Assembly (NCBI RefSeq): GCF_029784155.1
Contig: NC_073692.1
Span: forward strand, 427,843,324-427,907,323
Source of the DNA: Uranotaenia lowii
Lineage: Eukaryota; Arthropoda; Insecta; Diptera; Culicidae
DNA length: 64,000 nt
Reading direction: 5' to 3'
In this document: piece after piece, positions 13,959 to 26,379 of the stretch
Numbering within the stretch: position 1 is the first letter of the stretch
Layout: every line of letters starts with the position of its first letter
Notes under the pieces: generated by a model
Database searches by the model: none
Told to the model about the DNA's origin: nothing
The model's input: only the letters and a program-made list of their open reading frames with translations
Made by a program: the position numbers and the translations under genes

Positions 13959-14961
13959 AGCGGCAGCAGCATTAATTTCACTCTTGGTGTTTAGGAAAAC
14001 GAGGCGCACGACCGAAGAAATTTCAAAAGTTTAAACCATGCAGAAGAAGAAGGTGGAAAGTTAGAAAATTGTAAACCAAGGAGAAGGAAAACAAGAGCAA
14101 GACATTTTTCCGCTCAGGCCTAGCCAACCTAGCTAGCTAGAAAAGTAAGCGGTGGAAAGCAAGATTAGATGCACCGAACGCGTTTTGACAGAGTAGGTAG
14201 AGTGTATTGAACTGTGGTAGGTTGTGTTTTTCTTCTTCTTTCCCCCATCATTTTTGAAGGTGATGTAAAGACGCTGCTACTGCAGCACTGAGGAAAGCGA
14301 GATCGAACACGCAGGGGGATGGATCGATGGATGGATAACCTGCTTATTATAATCGAAAGGTGAAGGATCGGTCGCCTCGTTTGAGAAAGTTTACCAGCCA
14401 GCCACCAATGGGACTGTGTTTTATTATGCCGAAAGCCTACTGCGCCTCGGTCATGATGAGTTTATTGGCTTTTCGGTGGTGCGTTTTGCACATGGCTAGC
14501 TTGGATGGATGGACGTTTTTCCTTCGGTGGAATGAAGAGGAGGGTGGTGCGTGTGAAATGGGTTCACTTTCACCTAGTTTCGGACCAGCGTGCGCTGAAG
14601 CGGCGAGGTCGACAAACTTTTCCTTTCGAAGAAGGGGTGTTGGAAGATTGCGGAATTTAGACGATGTTGGGTGGAGGATTTTTGGCCGATTTCTCAGCCT
14701 CGTGGAACAAGTTATTTTTCGTGGAAACTCTCGCCCACTGCTGAAGGATGAATGACCCATCTCGGTCAATATCCTATTCAAAAAAGGAAATTCTCGTGAA
14801 CTGGACTTGAGAGTTCGGTGTCTACTAATTTCGGAAACAGGCAGACAGTTATGAAGGTATGATGTGCCTAAAGTAGAAATGTATTGATCAACACCAAACT
14901 TCTAGGAGAGCCAATTTAACCAATCTTTATAGATTTCGATCTCAATTTTTTTTGCCAATTA

Positions 14962-15370
14962 AGGAAACATTTTGTACCCATTGGAACATATAATAAATCA
15001 ACATTTTGTATCCATTGGAACATACAATACAATCATACAACAAGTCAACATTGGAAATAAAATAAACTTAGCCGCTCGGGATCAGAGAGATATAAGTGCC
15101 AAAATGATCAATTTTGAGTTAACATGACTTTTTTATAAATGAGAATAGCAGTTATTGATTTAGTGAAATAATGATATTTTAATTCGAACAACACTACTGT
15201 ACAGGTTTAAAGTCTTTATTTTCAGTATTATAAAAGTTATGGCACATCAAAGTTGAAACATATTTTTTGAAATTCTTAACTAATTTCAATACGATTTTGC
15301 AAATTTCTTCCAAACCTTGTTAATTGAGTGCAGAAAAGTGTTTATGATTGATTGATATTAGAAAAAAATC
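14962..15370. repeat. Small tandem duplication and fragment of a TTAA-type element
   Basis: ACATTTTGTACCCATTGGAAC is repeated with minor change about 35 bp later (14967-15030). From 15118 (TTAACATGAC) to ~15370 the sequence parallels 34570-34815 inside the piggyBac-type MITE (CAGTTATTGATT..., AGTTATGGC..., CAATACG.TTTTGC). The right terminus is not found. Confidence 0.55.
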
Positions 15371-15906
15371 TATTTTTTTTTTAATTTAAAACTTCTTGAA
15401 TTCGAAAAATATATGACAAATCGAAGATTGAAGCGCGTTTATCAAAATTATAATAAAAGCGCTTGTGCACTGATTTAAAGCGTTTCAATTGTGCGTCTTT
15501 CAAATCCGCGAACATATTTATAAATATAAATTTTGCCAGATAAAGTGTTCTAGTTGAAGATATTAACGATTTTCTCTCTTAAAAAAAGTTTTAAAAACAA
15601 TGTTTGAGCAACTCATCCAAAGATATAAAAAAACACATATTTAAGCTTGGTTCTCTGAAGACTCTCAAATCTCTTTGATAAAATAAAAAAATAAAAAATC
15701 AATAAATATTGTTTATAATTTGTAAAGTCTAATTAAGCTGGCTCTTAAAACGTTTGGTTTTTTTACAAGTTGCTATTTTTGGATCAAATTTGTGCTGTAT
15801 GATGTCCTTTAACGGAAAAAATATCCTCTGTTCAGGTAATTTTTGTTATAAATTCTTGAAAAAAAAATGATTGTGAAGAGCTCTAAAATCTTTCCATCAA
15901 TATTTA

Positions 15907-16700
15907 CAGTGACGGACAAAACTTAAACACCACTTCTCATAAAATTCGAATCAAGTTCCAATACCTTCTGTCGGTTGAAAAATCAACGTTGTTTTATTTT
16001 TTAATGCAAAATAATTAACCTCACAAACAACATCAAACATTTTTTAAGTTTTTAAGAAATCCCTTAATTAATGGACCTTATAACTAAATAGAAAATTTTA
16101 AATCACTTTTTTTTGACAAACTCTAACAATCGATCATTTTTATGGTTTAATCTTCGTTTTTCCATGATATTCAACTTACAATGCTGTTACAATACTGTTC
16201 AAATGGTATATGAGGAATAGGAATAGGGAATAGGGTGACAAGGTGGACGCAATGAAGCAGTAAAATTCCACCTTTTGGTTCGTAAAGTCAGTCGTCCACT
16301 TTGGTGTCCAAAACCTAGCCACAAATTGTCAAAAGGATTCAAGACGAGGCTTGAATACCGTTGTTGGTTTGGATCATTTTAATCGAAAAATACATTTTTT
16401 TTCGTAATTGAACATACTACGTTCACCGTAGTGGCTATTAGATAGAAAATGATACCAGTCCTAATCGATTGTGAAAGTTTGTCAATGCTAAGGTAATCGT
16501 GACGTGTTTCAAATTTTTTATTTTGTTATAGGGTACTTCAATTTTAGGACTTCCTAAAAACTTGTGAAGTATGTGATATTGTTTGTGGGATTGATTACTA
16601 TGCATTAAAAATAATTTCATAGATTTTTCACTCCTAAAGTAGGTATTGGAGCTTGATTCGATTTCAGTGAGAAGCGGCCTCAAAATTTTGTCCGTCACTG
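15907..16700 (-). mobile_element. Tc1/mariner-like transposon relic (794 bp)
   Basis: Perfect 15-bp terminal inverted repeats, CAGTGACGGACAAAA at 15907-15921 and its complement at 16686-16700, each flanked by TA, the obligatory Tc1/mariner target. On the minus strand at about 16308-16378 the frame NDPNQQRYSSLVLNPFDNLW recalls the NDPKHT...SPDLNPIENLW block around the last catalytic residues of Tc1 transposases, with the intervening part deleted. No full transposase remains. Element class is firm; the transposase match is by motif only. Confidence 0.85.
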
Positions 16701-16702
16701 TA

Positions 16703-17500
16703 TGTACATATGTAGGTAAAATGGGTCAATCTGAGCTATCTTTTAAAAAGTCTCTCAGTATTGTTCATATATTAGTGCAAAATTGAAATAAAGTTGAGAA
16801 AATTTGGACTGCATACATCAATGTCCTAAGTAATTCTCAATTTTTGAAAAGTGAAAATTTGATATTTTAGAACATTTGGGGGCAGGGAAATAGAAATTAA
16901 ATTTTGTTCCATCAATTTCCTTATATTCAAAAATAATTGTTAATAATTCTTTTAGAAAATAAAAAAAAAACTTCTGGTTCTGGTTCTGTCTTGAAAAAAT
17001 CTTCGTCCACTTTAAGATTACGTTCATATAAATTTATGTGGAGAAAAAAGGTTTTACATTTTCATGAATTAAACAGTAAAAACCAGAAAAAAAACTTTGA
17101 TATTTTTATCTCAACATTATCTCCGCCAAAAAATTGATATAAAAATCATTTAAAAAATGTATCATTTTTCATGTTCTTAAGCATAGAAGGTGTAAGAGGA
17201 TGTTTTTATCAGCTTACCAGCCTCAGACAGCTCAAAATAATCTCCCTAAACTACAATAAAGGCTTTTGGTAAATAAATCAGTACCGGCATCTGGTTCACC
17301 CGCATATCATTACATTTAAAAGTAATTAAGTAAGTTATTCAAAATCCCCTGAGTGAAGCAATGCACTCGTTAAAAGAGCAGTTAAAATATTCCAGTATAT
17401 GACATCCGGCATCTCTCAAATGCTAACAGCTGTCAAAACTTAACAAAAAAACATCTAAATTATCTTCCTCAAACAACAGTAGTTTTTTATCTGAAAACAA
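16703..17500. other. A/T-rich intronic sequence, nothing recognised
   Basis: Short frames without protein character and no repeat boundaries seen. Confidence 0.45.
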
Positions 17501-19930
17501 ACTAATCGTTTCCTGTTTTTCCAAAATCCCAAATACCCCGCTAATCAACCTGCTCCACCGAAATATCCTTGAAGCGGTTAACGCTATTCATCAACCAGTG
17601 ACCTCTTCACCGGTTACTGAACTCGACGGCAGAGATCTATCACCTTCCTTCTTGATAGCAACTCGTAGAAAAATCTCCGTTCCGATATTGACCGATTCAA
17701 ACTGGCTGGCTAAGAAGCAGCGAAAACGGTGATTGTTGTGGCTAGTGGGTAATCCATTTCAGTTCCTGATTCCGCTCTCGACGACTACTCGTCCTTGACA
17801 GTATCGAAAACCCTGAACAGGTTCGTAGCCCCATCGTGCCAATCTACGAATCTCCTTTTTCTTATCTCGCGCAAATAAAACCCGAAAACACAGTTAGGTT
17901 TGGTGACCGAATCGTGCGTTCTGTTCCGTTTCGTTTCGTTCCGTTCATTCACTCGCATGCGCTGGCTAGGTCGATCGGTCAGTTCCCCGACGACGACACC
18001 ATATCGCCAAATCAGGAAGAACATTGATGGCTGCTGCAGTTTATGTCAACATCAAGCCGTACGGCAGCGGGGTGAACGTATCGTGAATGCCAAGGTATTG
18101 TGCGAGGGACAATAAAATCCCCCTTGCAAATCATCATCATCGTTCTGACTCTGCTGCTGCAATAATAGCGGTAGTACGGTAGTATATCATCGCTTCTCCC
18201 AACAACGCGCTCGCGGTGTGTCACACGACAGCCCGTTGATCCGCTAAGCGTCAACGTCCCATTTCAAGTTCAGCATATGCACTTGAAATCGGCTGTTTAC
18301 AATATATCATACCGCCGGGCTGAGCGGGTCGCGGATTCAACTCTCCCCTCGCTCAATCTGTCAGATGGCTCTTGGTTTGCTCTAGCTAGAGCATTCGTTC
18401 TCCTCTCCCGAAAGACATTTGGTGGAGAATGATCCCACGCGCTTTGAGTCAACGTTCTCGCGAGTTTCGGCCCGGTCTCTCATTTTCCCCTCGCAGTTCT
18501 GTGACCCGGTCTGCTTGTGGAGGCAATATCCATCCCTGAACCCACCATCCGAGATAGAACATTACGGCCTTCGTTGACCGATTCTGGGGTGCAACCACAC
18601 GCATTCTTTAGCGGTTCTTGAACACCTCTCCCCACAACACAGATTAGGTATTAAGATTACCCGAAATGCGATGTGTCAAAAAATTCATCGCAGTGGGCGA
18701 TGACCGAGCGACCAAGAGACCGACCGATGAACGAACGAACGAGGCCACTCTCGTTGTGCCATTCTTCTTCGGCAACGGTGCTGCAGACATTTAGGCGTTT
18801 TTATGCTAGCGCGCGCCAAGAGAAGATGGGGTTTTGCGATGATCTACCCACCCCACTACACATATGGCAGAATAAGGAAGAGAAAATCAAGGGCAATGGC
18901 TCTTACACTCTCCCCATGGTAGTGTACTTTTTTCTTGAACCTGATGGGAAGAAAAGAAATTAAACCCACTTCAATGTGGAGCTGAGAACGATAACCGTAG
19001 AAAAAAAATGAGAGGGAGGAAGTTCTGGTTTGGTTCTGAATTCGATTCGAACCCGTAGCAGGAAGGGAAACAATTGGAAGTTCGACAAGTTCAAGTTCAG
19101 CTTGTTTGTTGAACCCGACCCGAGCGATTGAACGACCGAAAGTAATTTCCCCGGAAATGACAGATTGGGTGACGATTTCGAATGACTAATCTGTTTGGTT
19201 CGGTTGACAGTTACTACTTAGTTGATTGGGTTTAAGTTGATGAGCATTAGGGTATTATAGAGGAGCACCGGCGTAAACATCGCATACAGTAGGCCGGAGA
19301 GCAACTTCTATGGCTCTTCGAGTTTGCTTGCTTAGCTCGTCGCTTTGACGCTAACGAGTTAGTGTGGCAGGCTGGCTGGTTGGCTGACTGTCGAACGAAG
19401 CCGGTCGCGCTGTGCCATGGATGGAATTGGATGGAAGAGAAAGGTCAACGACTCGCGGCTACGAGGGCAATGGCTTAGCGCGCTCACTCGGCCTGACTGA
19501 ATGCCTGCCTGCTATAGAGTGTACGCTCGCTACAGCCTGCCTGTTCGTTCGCTCGCTCAATCCGCGAATGAATGGAAGGGCAATGCACTGGTGACCGTGT
19601 ACAGCGACTCGTTTACTGCAGCGTTTTTGGAGAGTTCACTACCAATTGGATGTGAAGTGAAAATTTCCATCCGATTTTCTCCTGATCCAGTCTCTTGTTT
19701 GTGCCTATCTCAAATTTATTTGTTGACTTTTTTTATCTCATTTCACCAAACCCGCTCTATTAGATTGTTTTCGGTACCATCAACAAATTGATTGAGGTAG
19801 GTGGAAAGCGAAAGTTTTTTTTTCGATTACTTTCTAGTTGCTTTTGACAGATTAGAACATGAAATTTACCTCTCATTATGAATTGTTAGAAGTGTCATAT
19901 TTAAATTCTTTTTCGATTAGTTTCGTTTGA
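17500..19930. other. GC-richer unique island just downstream of the E75A exon
   Basis: Long unique stretch with many CG-containing words and overlapping open frames on both strands, none recognised as protein. It includes AGGTCAACGACTC at 19442-19454 (11 of 13 to the ecdysone response element) and two adjacent AGTTCA half-sites near 19090. Position next to the E75A exon makes regulatory function likely, but this is inferred. Confidence 0.4.
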
Positions 19931-19993
19931 AGTTTTAATTGAACATAACATACAGTCCTGTTGAAAGTACTTTATTTTTACAGTACAACATAC

Positions 19994-20615
19994 CTATGTT
20001 AAGATCCGGTTCTCCCTTGGAGCTGCTGGCGACACTGTTATCCATTATTACTGGTGGTTTCGGTGGGGCAGGAGCTGGAATGCCCCCGGAATGTGCTTGG
20101 TGATGCATAGCAACGGAAGATCCTGCTTGATGGTGATGATGCAGGTTCATCGGGGGATTCCCGGATGGGGAAGAAGAAACTGGATGAGGATACCGCATGC
20201 TTTCTTCCGGTTTTTGAACCATCATGACCGGTCCCTTCGGGAATTGATGGTGAAGATGATGAGGCTGTGACAGCACCATAGAAGACTGTTGGTGATGCAT
20301 CTGAAGGTAATCCCCTGGTCCCGACCCTGCCCCAAGGATAGGTTTTTGCTGTGGAGAGTTCTCCAACGCTATATTCTTCATGCTATTGATTATTTTGGGA
20401 TGATTGGTATATGTTGGTTGCACTACTGTAAACTCTTTCGGTGGACGGACTTCTTCGATTCTTCCCACTGTGGTACTATTAGGAATGCACGGTTCTCCAG
20501 ACGCCATGCGGTAACTTATCACTGGCGTCTGGGACTGGGAACACTTTGGAACCTGTACCACACTCATCGTGTTTTCTTTAATAACCGAGTTTTGATAAGA
20601 CACGTCTGACAGCAT
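19994..20615 (-). CDS. E75: E75 nuclear receptor, E75A-type first coding exon
   Basis: This is the first coding exon of the ecdysone-induced orphan nuclear receptor E75, a heme-binding repressor in the ecdysone cascade that acts in the nucleus. The ATG is at 20615-20613. An in-frame TAA lies four codons upstream (20627-20625) and the base at -3 is A, which fixes the start; a second Met at residue 17 is an alternative. The exon gives 207 codons plus one base and ends at a good donor, ATAG|GTATGT (intron starts at 19993). The protein is low-complexity, rich in His, Pro, Ser and Gln (for example LHHHHQ), as expected of an A/B domain. Its last residues, VASSSKGEPDLNI, closely match my recollection of the end of the Drosophila E75A-specific region (VASSVKGEPELNI). 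The one-base overhang completes GAA (Glu) with the exon at 1696-1784. The early part I cannot align from memory. Identity as E75A-type is strong; only the isoform letter is inferred. Confidence 0.95.
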
Positions 20616-21540
20616 AATTCCCTCTTATTACTCCAATATAACCCCAACAATGGAAACACTCATTGGTATACACTTGATTAATAATTTCCGTTTAATAACA
20701 ACACAAAAGCTCTTAGAACACAATAAATTTCAATTTCCACAACAAACCCACACAATTTTGGAAATCGTATCGGGGTAAAATCCCAATAACAGGAAGCACT
20801 TGGTATTTTTCCAGCATCCAGTTGTAATAAGTTGCATATAATTCACTCTCTAAAAATATGTTTTAATCCTCTGTTAGCGATCCGTTGACAAAATATTTCG
20901 CACTCGTGCGCGCCTCATCGAAGTAACCCGCGACGAACAACCGAAAACATCGACCGCCGATATGCGAGCGATATCGTCAAATAAAACCACACGCCGAAAC
21001 GTGGAGTGGACCCACCGCTGTTTGAAATTCCCTTCGAAAAACAGTCGACGTACGGTAGAGGAAAATTCATCGCCGCAGAGAGCGAGAGCTAGGAAACGAT
21101 CAACACGGAGAGAGAAGCTTCGCCGTCAAACAAGAGACAGGCGAAACCAATGAAAGGAAAATTTGTACTGCTGCCGGTCGAGCCTACCCTTCTCATCTAA
21201 GCAAAGCCGCCGCCGCATCGAAGCATCATAATATCAAACACCACCCCACCACCCATCGTCGCTTCGTCCTCTCTTGAGCTCACGACAAAACGCCGCGGCA
21301 ACCAAACCAGTCAACGAGAGCAACAACAACGTTGGCTGAAAATTGAAGGTCATGTGGTGGGGAGGGAGGAACTCCCGATCGACGACTCGACTCAGCACAA
21401 AATGTGTGAACGGAGGAAAAGAGTCGGTACGTAGGTATGTAAATAAACAGCTAGTAGGTGCCCAAAATAAGAAAATCGTTGCTCCCGCAAGAGAGAGGGA
21501 GAGTAAGAGCGCGAAAGATTTTCTTCCGGATATATTGAAA
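20616..21540 (-). promoter_or_regulatory. E75: E75A 5' UTR and presumed promoter side
   Basis: Sequence immediately 5' of the E75A start codon on the minus strand. The first ~270 bases are A/T-rich leader; 20880-21540 is clearly GC-richer, with purine-rich GAGAG tracts (for example around 21080 and 21490). No TATA box or initiator with correct spacing could be picked, so the transcription start is not assigned. Calling this promoter is an inference from position and composition only. Confidence 0.4.
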
Positions 21541-21936
21541 AGGTAACCTTTAGGCTCTCCGCTCGAACACGTTCCTGTTCGTCAAGTAGAAATCATACGA
21601 ATGGTGGAAAAACTGTTTACACTTCTCTCAACAACAATCGTAGGAAGGAAGAATATTCTGTGGGGGGAAAATGCATCCAAGCAAGCTTCACGACTTTTCG
21701 CCGGTTTCTCGGGAAGAACTTGTTGGTATAAAGAATAGCCTACTATCATCGTTCCGTCCCGTCCCGGTCGGTGGGTAATAAGAACGTTCCAGAATGTTTT
21801 TTTTTCGGTTTTGGCTGACCGGTTTTTCTTTGGGGAAACTTGGGCCGAGTGAGTAAGTGTGTGCTGTAAGAACTTTTCCTCTGTGTTCTGCGTTTTGATG
21901 GTTCCCTTCGAATCCAGTTTCTCTTTAGGACATTCT
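21541..21936. other. Upstream flank of E75A, unique sequence
   Basis: Moderately GC-rich. A 123-codon minus-strand frame at 21582-21953 has no recognisable features and its start end overlaps a MITE, so it is not called a gene. Confidence 0.4.
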
Positions 21937-21940
21937 TTAA

Positions 21941-22360
21941 CCCTCATCCGCATTAGAGCGTCAACTCGACACTATTGCAAGTTTGAATGCTTGCAACTTT
22001 TTTCAGAAGCTTCAAAAACAAAAATTTCTTTGGGGACCGTAAATGAATTCAAAAGTTCTTTAATATTGCATCTTTACTTTTTTGATGGTCGAACCCTGGA
22101 AACCTGGACAAAATAACTCCCTTTTCCGACTTAGAGTGTCAATTTGACACTCCAAAGTGAAATCTATCTAAGTTGTTTTAATTATAATTAATTTCATATG
22201 AAACTTATATCAATAGAAACCTTGTAATGTCAGAAAAATATGTTTAAAACATTCGTTGTAATCGGTTAGATATGAAAAGAGTGATAACGATTTTAGCTTG
22301 GAGTGTCAAATTGACACTCCCAAGTCTGATAAGGGTAACGAAACCTACTGCGGATGAGGG
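21941..22360. mobile_element. piggyBac-type MITE (420 bp)
   Basis: Twelve-bp perfect terminal inverted repeats CCCTCATCCGCA / TGCGGATGAGGG with TTAA directly outside both ends (21937-21940 and 22361-22364), the exact piggyBac signature. Internally it carries the palindrome GTGTCAATTTGACAC (near 22139 and, as a variant, 22305). No transposase. A longer relative seems to lie at 53.9-55.0 kb. Confidence 0.85.
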
Positions 22361-22539
22361 TTAAAGCTATGTTCGAAAATTGATGTACGGATATCCTCAT
22401 TCAAAATTCGGATTCAAACATGCATTTGCATTTTTCTTTGTTTTCTGCAGGGTTTTTAAGCTCATTCATGTTTTTGGACATTTAAGATAAATAACGAAAG
22501 TTTCGGTTAAAACCAGATTGCATAGAGAATTTCACACAA

Positions 22540-24000
22540 AAAAATAATTTGATTAAAAGTTTTCTTAGGTTTGCCACCCTACAGATTCAAATGCCTGTAC
22601 CTTTCGTTTTCGGTAACACGCTCGAAAATCTTGTTTTGCCAAAATCCAATAAACGGTTTTTTTTCATCTATTTTTTTTTATTACTTACACAATTTTCAAC
22701 AAGTTTTGAAAATTTTCAGTCATTTTTCGTTATATTCTATCGCGTTTTAGAGACAATAATATTTTTTTTTGATATGTTAGAATGCGTCTTATTTTTATCA
22801 TATTTGTTATTTTTGTCGTTTTGCATTTTTTTTGTTGTTTCTAGTTTGTTCGTATTTGTTTATGAGTTTTAAGAAACTTTTACGGTTTTCGTCATTTTTG
22901 AGTACTTTCTAATATTTTTTTTAAATTATTTTTCGTTATTGTTGTTAAATCTTATCAACATACAAGAACGTTAAAACAAAATGATGATGGTAGAGGTAAT
23001 TTTATTTATAAAAAAACGTACGGGGCCTGTATTTAGAAAAATCCTGAACAACTACATATATGTGAGGAAACGAATGGGTCACAAGTCAAATATTTATCCC
23101 GTGACTATGATATAATCCCGTCCCTGGTCTTGATGTTGTATGGAACGAAATACCTATTCCTATTTGGAAAGATGGAGAGATCTTTTGATATAATTGGAAT
23201 CTTTTTTTTTTTTTATTACAAATCATTTATGTCAATTATGCTTGTGTTTCAAATTTGAACGAAATTGCTCAGACAATTTAATTGTGTTTCATTTTGATTT
23301 TTTATTGGATCCCCAGGAGTCGTTCAGTAAATGTATTATCTCACTTGTCAAACGGTTATTGGGGACCAATTTTTATGAAAATCGCCTCAAGATTGTTAGA
23401 GTTGTGTCATGTGTTTTGTGTTTTTTGTGTTGTTCATTGTGATTTTGTTATTGATACTCCCATATGAACCATCCATAACACGGTGTACCGAATTCCTCGT
23501 CAAAAGGATCGTTACAAATGAAGCATTTTCATTTTCATATTAATGTATGTAAATCTAAGCGAAAATCTATCGAGGGATGACTACTAGCATCTCAATCGAA
23601 AATCGACATTGTAATATAAGACTGGAGAAATACTCACTCAAGGTCAGAAACAGAGTTCATTAACAAACAGCAGACATAAAATCGGACCTAGAACATATTT
23701 GAATCATTACCATTGTACGTATACTATGTAGTTGTTATTAACGCTTATGTTGGCATAACTCTGAAACAAGAGTACCAATCAAAGGTTTATTTTAGTTGAT
23801 TACACTACTGTTAACCATGCGTAGGATATTTTGAAAGATTCTTGAAGAAACAATCGTACATAAGATATATTTATCTAAAAAAGTGAAAACTCCACCAGCC
23901 GAAATGGTGAAAATTTGATTACAAACGTGTGAAAGGAAACTCAACCTGAAAGTGAAGGCCTTTTCCCAAGAAAGTTGTGATCTTTCATCTGTTTATATTT
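22540..24000. other. A/T-rich region with T-rich tract and a short interspersed repeat
   Basis: 22620-22930 is T-rich low complexity. 23029-23130 (GAGGAAACGAATGGGTCAC..., AATCCCGTCCCTGG) is repeated at 31089-31193. The remainder shows nothing recognisable. Confidence 0.45.
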
Positions 24001-25560
24001 ACGATAGAGCCATTCGCGGATCGGCTAAACTGTATGCGACGAAAATTGTCATTGGAAAAGCCCTAGCTGGCTAATCCATGAACCTCACAAAAGTCATACA
24101 ACTCCAAACGGGGAAAGACCTCCCGGTGACACCGCGAGCTGCGCCAGCAGCATAGAGATAGGAAAAAGTGGCTTGCTTCCACGGCCCCGGTCACTGACTG
24201 CCGCAAACGGACAACCGGTGTCAGTGCCCTCTAATCTGGGTACAATTTCTCGAAATGTGAATGTACGCAGATCGGTGGTACCCGGCCATCGTCGTCTTCG
24301 TCATCATCATCGCAGGAGACATTGACTTTTCTGTAGCTCTAACTCTCCGAGACTCCGCGACTTCGACTTTTCTCGACTTGAGCGCCATCCATAGAAAGGC
24401 ATGCTTTGATGGGTTCGTTCATTGCCTTCTTCGTTCGTCAGTCATAGAAGAGCCTTTCCAAAACTTCAACAAATATCCCACCCGAAAAGAGGTGAAACTA
24501 CTAAGCTAGGGAGAACTATGTTCAGGCGAAAAGAGAAAACTTGACGCTCAACTCATCAAAGCTGAAATTTTGCATTATTACTTCAGCCAGCCCAAAGACG
24601 CCACACAAAAGTGCATTTATCGCTCTCGGTTTCTCTCTATCTCTTTTATGCTACCCTCTCATACTTTCGTTCATTCGCCCAATGCAATGTAAATATGCTG
24701 TCAGGGAAATGGTTCATGAACAAAAAGCCGCATCGCTAAACGACAACAATGGGGATTGGTAAAAGCACACAAAAAGAAGAAACGTGTTCGAGAATAAGCA
24801 GCGCAAAGAGAAGATCATAAAAGTAAATAAACTTTGGTACATTAACCCATCGACCGACCGTGTGCGCGCCAAGCTCCAACTCAGTTTGCGCGGAGAGGCA
24901 TCGCGTTTTCATGCGATCATGCCTTGAACCGACTTCTTGTGCCGATGCCGATCGACGAAGCTACTCCACGCGAGCTGGGAAAAAATAAAACATAAAAACC
25001 AACTTGCTCGCAATCCTAAGTAAATCCAACTGGGCAGCGCAATGAGCGAAAGAAACTTCGCGCACACACTGAAACCGCGGAGCCCTCTACTGTTGGGAAA
25101 ACAAAATCAGCGAACATTAAAAAGAAAACTGGCAATTTTCAACTCGTGCAGGGCAGCTTAAGATACCGATCAGGTCCAAGATGCGCTTTTCCTCTCGGTT
25201 TTATTCACCGAGGCAAGAAAGTGCAACAACAACAACTGCACCAGAAAGTCGACATTGGGCAGGTTGTTACAACCGGCCAATGGAATTGCATCCATAAAAC
25301 ACCACCGTAATGCCGCCGATAAGGAAAAGTGAAGTGGCATCCATATAGAAACAAACTCATCGGCACATCATTTCATTGGCAGTGACGACGACGACAATGA
25401 CCAAGACGGCAACTATTTAGCGCCCAGGTTGACAATGATCTTTTCAGGAAGATTGTTTCACTTGCACTTGCCTGGCGATGCAATCGGGGGGAGCTCGATG
25501 ATGATGATATAATAATAGTAGGCGATGGGATGTGGGAACAAGAATGTTCGAGCATGTTAT
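24000..25560. other. GC-richer unique island upstream of E75A
   Basis: Non-repetitive with raised GC content; open frames on both strands are short and unrecognised. It could be enhancer or alternative 5' exon sequence of an upstream E75 isoform; no splice signals were convincing. Confidence 0.35.
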
Positions 25561-25599
25561 CAATCAGGATAGTTAGATTCTTTAAGTATACTACTCCGT

Positions 25600-26370
25600 T
25601 GTTTGCATATTTATAAAACTAACCAAAAAATATTAAAAATATTAAAATATAAAAGAAATTCCACAGAAATGTATGGACAAACTTTTAAATATTAGTTTTT
25701 TGATAAAACTTCTTATTTTAAAATTCTGGACGGAAGTTTTTCCTACAAGATGTGCCATATCCGTGGGATGTTTCTTTAAATATATACCTGTGGGTTCACC
25801 CAAGCAACCAAAAGTCGCATGCCATGGTCGCCGAAAAAACATCTGTGTTTTGACGCGAAAAATTCTGACTTTCTGTGATTCTTCCCGAAAATTCTGTGAT
25901 GGATTTCTGTGATGCTTTTTTCATTAATTTCATTCAAAAGTCATGTCAAATTATGTCTTTTTACATTTCACTTGAGAAAAATTAATTAACATTATCAGTT
26001 TTATCATAATTTTCCAATTAAAAGATAATCATCCAAAATTCATATTTAAAAAAAATTAACTTTTAAAAAAATGTTTTAAATTTTAAAACTCTGTGAAATC
26101 TGTGAATAAATCAAAAATTCTGTTTTCTGTGACACAGGTTCTGTGATGAAATTATAGATTTTTCTTTGATTTCGGCAACATTGCTCATAACACGAAAAAG
26201 TTACTCAGAAACTTCCATCGTCTTCTGAAAGACTGAAGCATTAAAAATGGAATTTCAATGCACCTTTTATGCGACATCTTCTTAAAGGCAATCATAGTGT
26301 CTGCTATGCTCTTTTTAACGAACCAATGAGATCACATCAGGAACCTTTAGGAGAATTTCAAGCGATTTGT
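25600..26370. repeat. Degenerate TTCTGTGA-word tract, probably an old transposon
   Basis: TTCTGTGAT, CTGTGAAATCTGTGAA and similar words recur through 25870-26160. The edges CATGGTCGCCGAAAAAAC (25821) and TTTCGGCAACATTG (26170) look like a degraded inverted pair. No coding sequence. Confidence 0.35.
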
Positions 26371-26379
26371 CAAATCATT

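Larger units (their letters stand above)
12200..14870. other. GC-richer unique island in the E75A intron
   Basis: The largest non-repetitive island inside the E75A intron. It holds the perfect ecdysone response element at 13287-13303 and the near match at 13946-13958. Several open frames up to ~130 codons occur on both strands (for example 14360-14755 and 14437-14781, which overlap antiparallel), but their compositions are unremarkable and none is recognised. Best read as candidate enhancer DNA. Confidence 0.4.

Noticed and set aside
14360..14781. 131-codon plus-strand frame overlapping a 114-codon minus-strand frame
   Set aside because: Antiparallel overlapping frames in GC-richer DNA without any recognisable motif; inside an intron.
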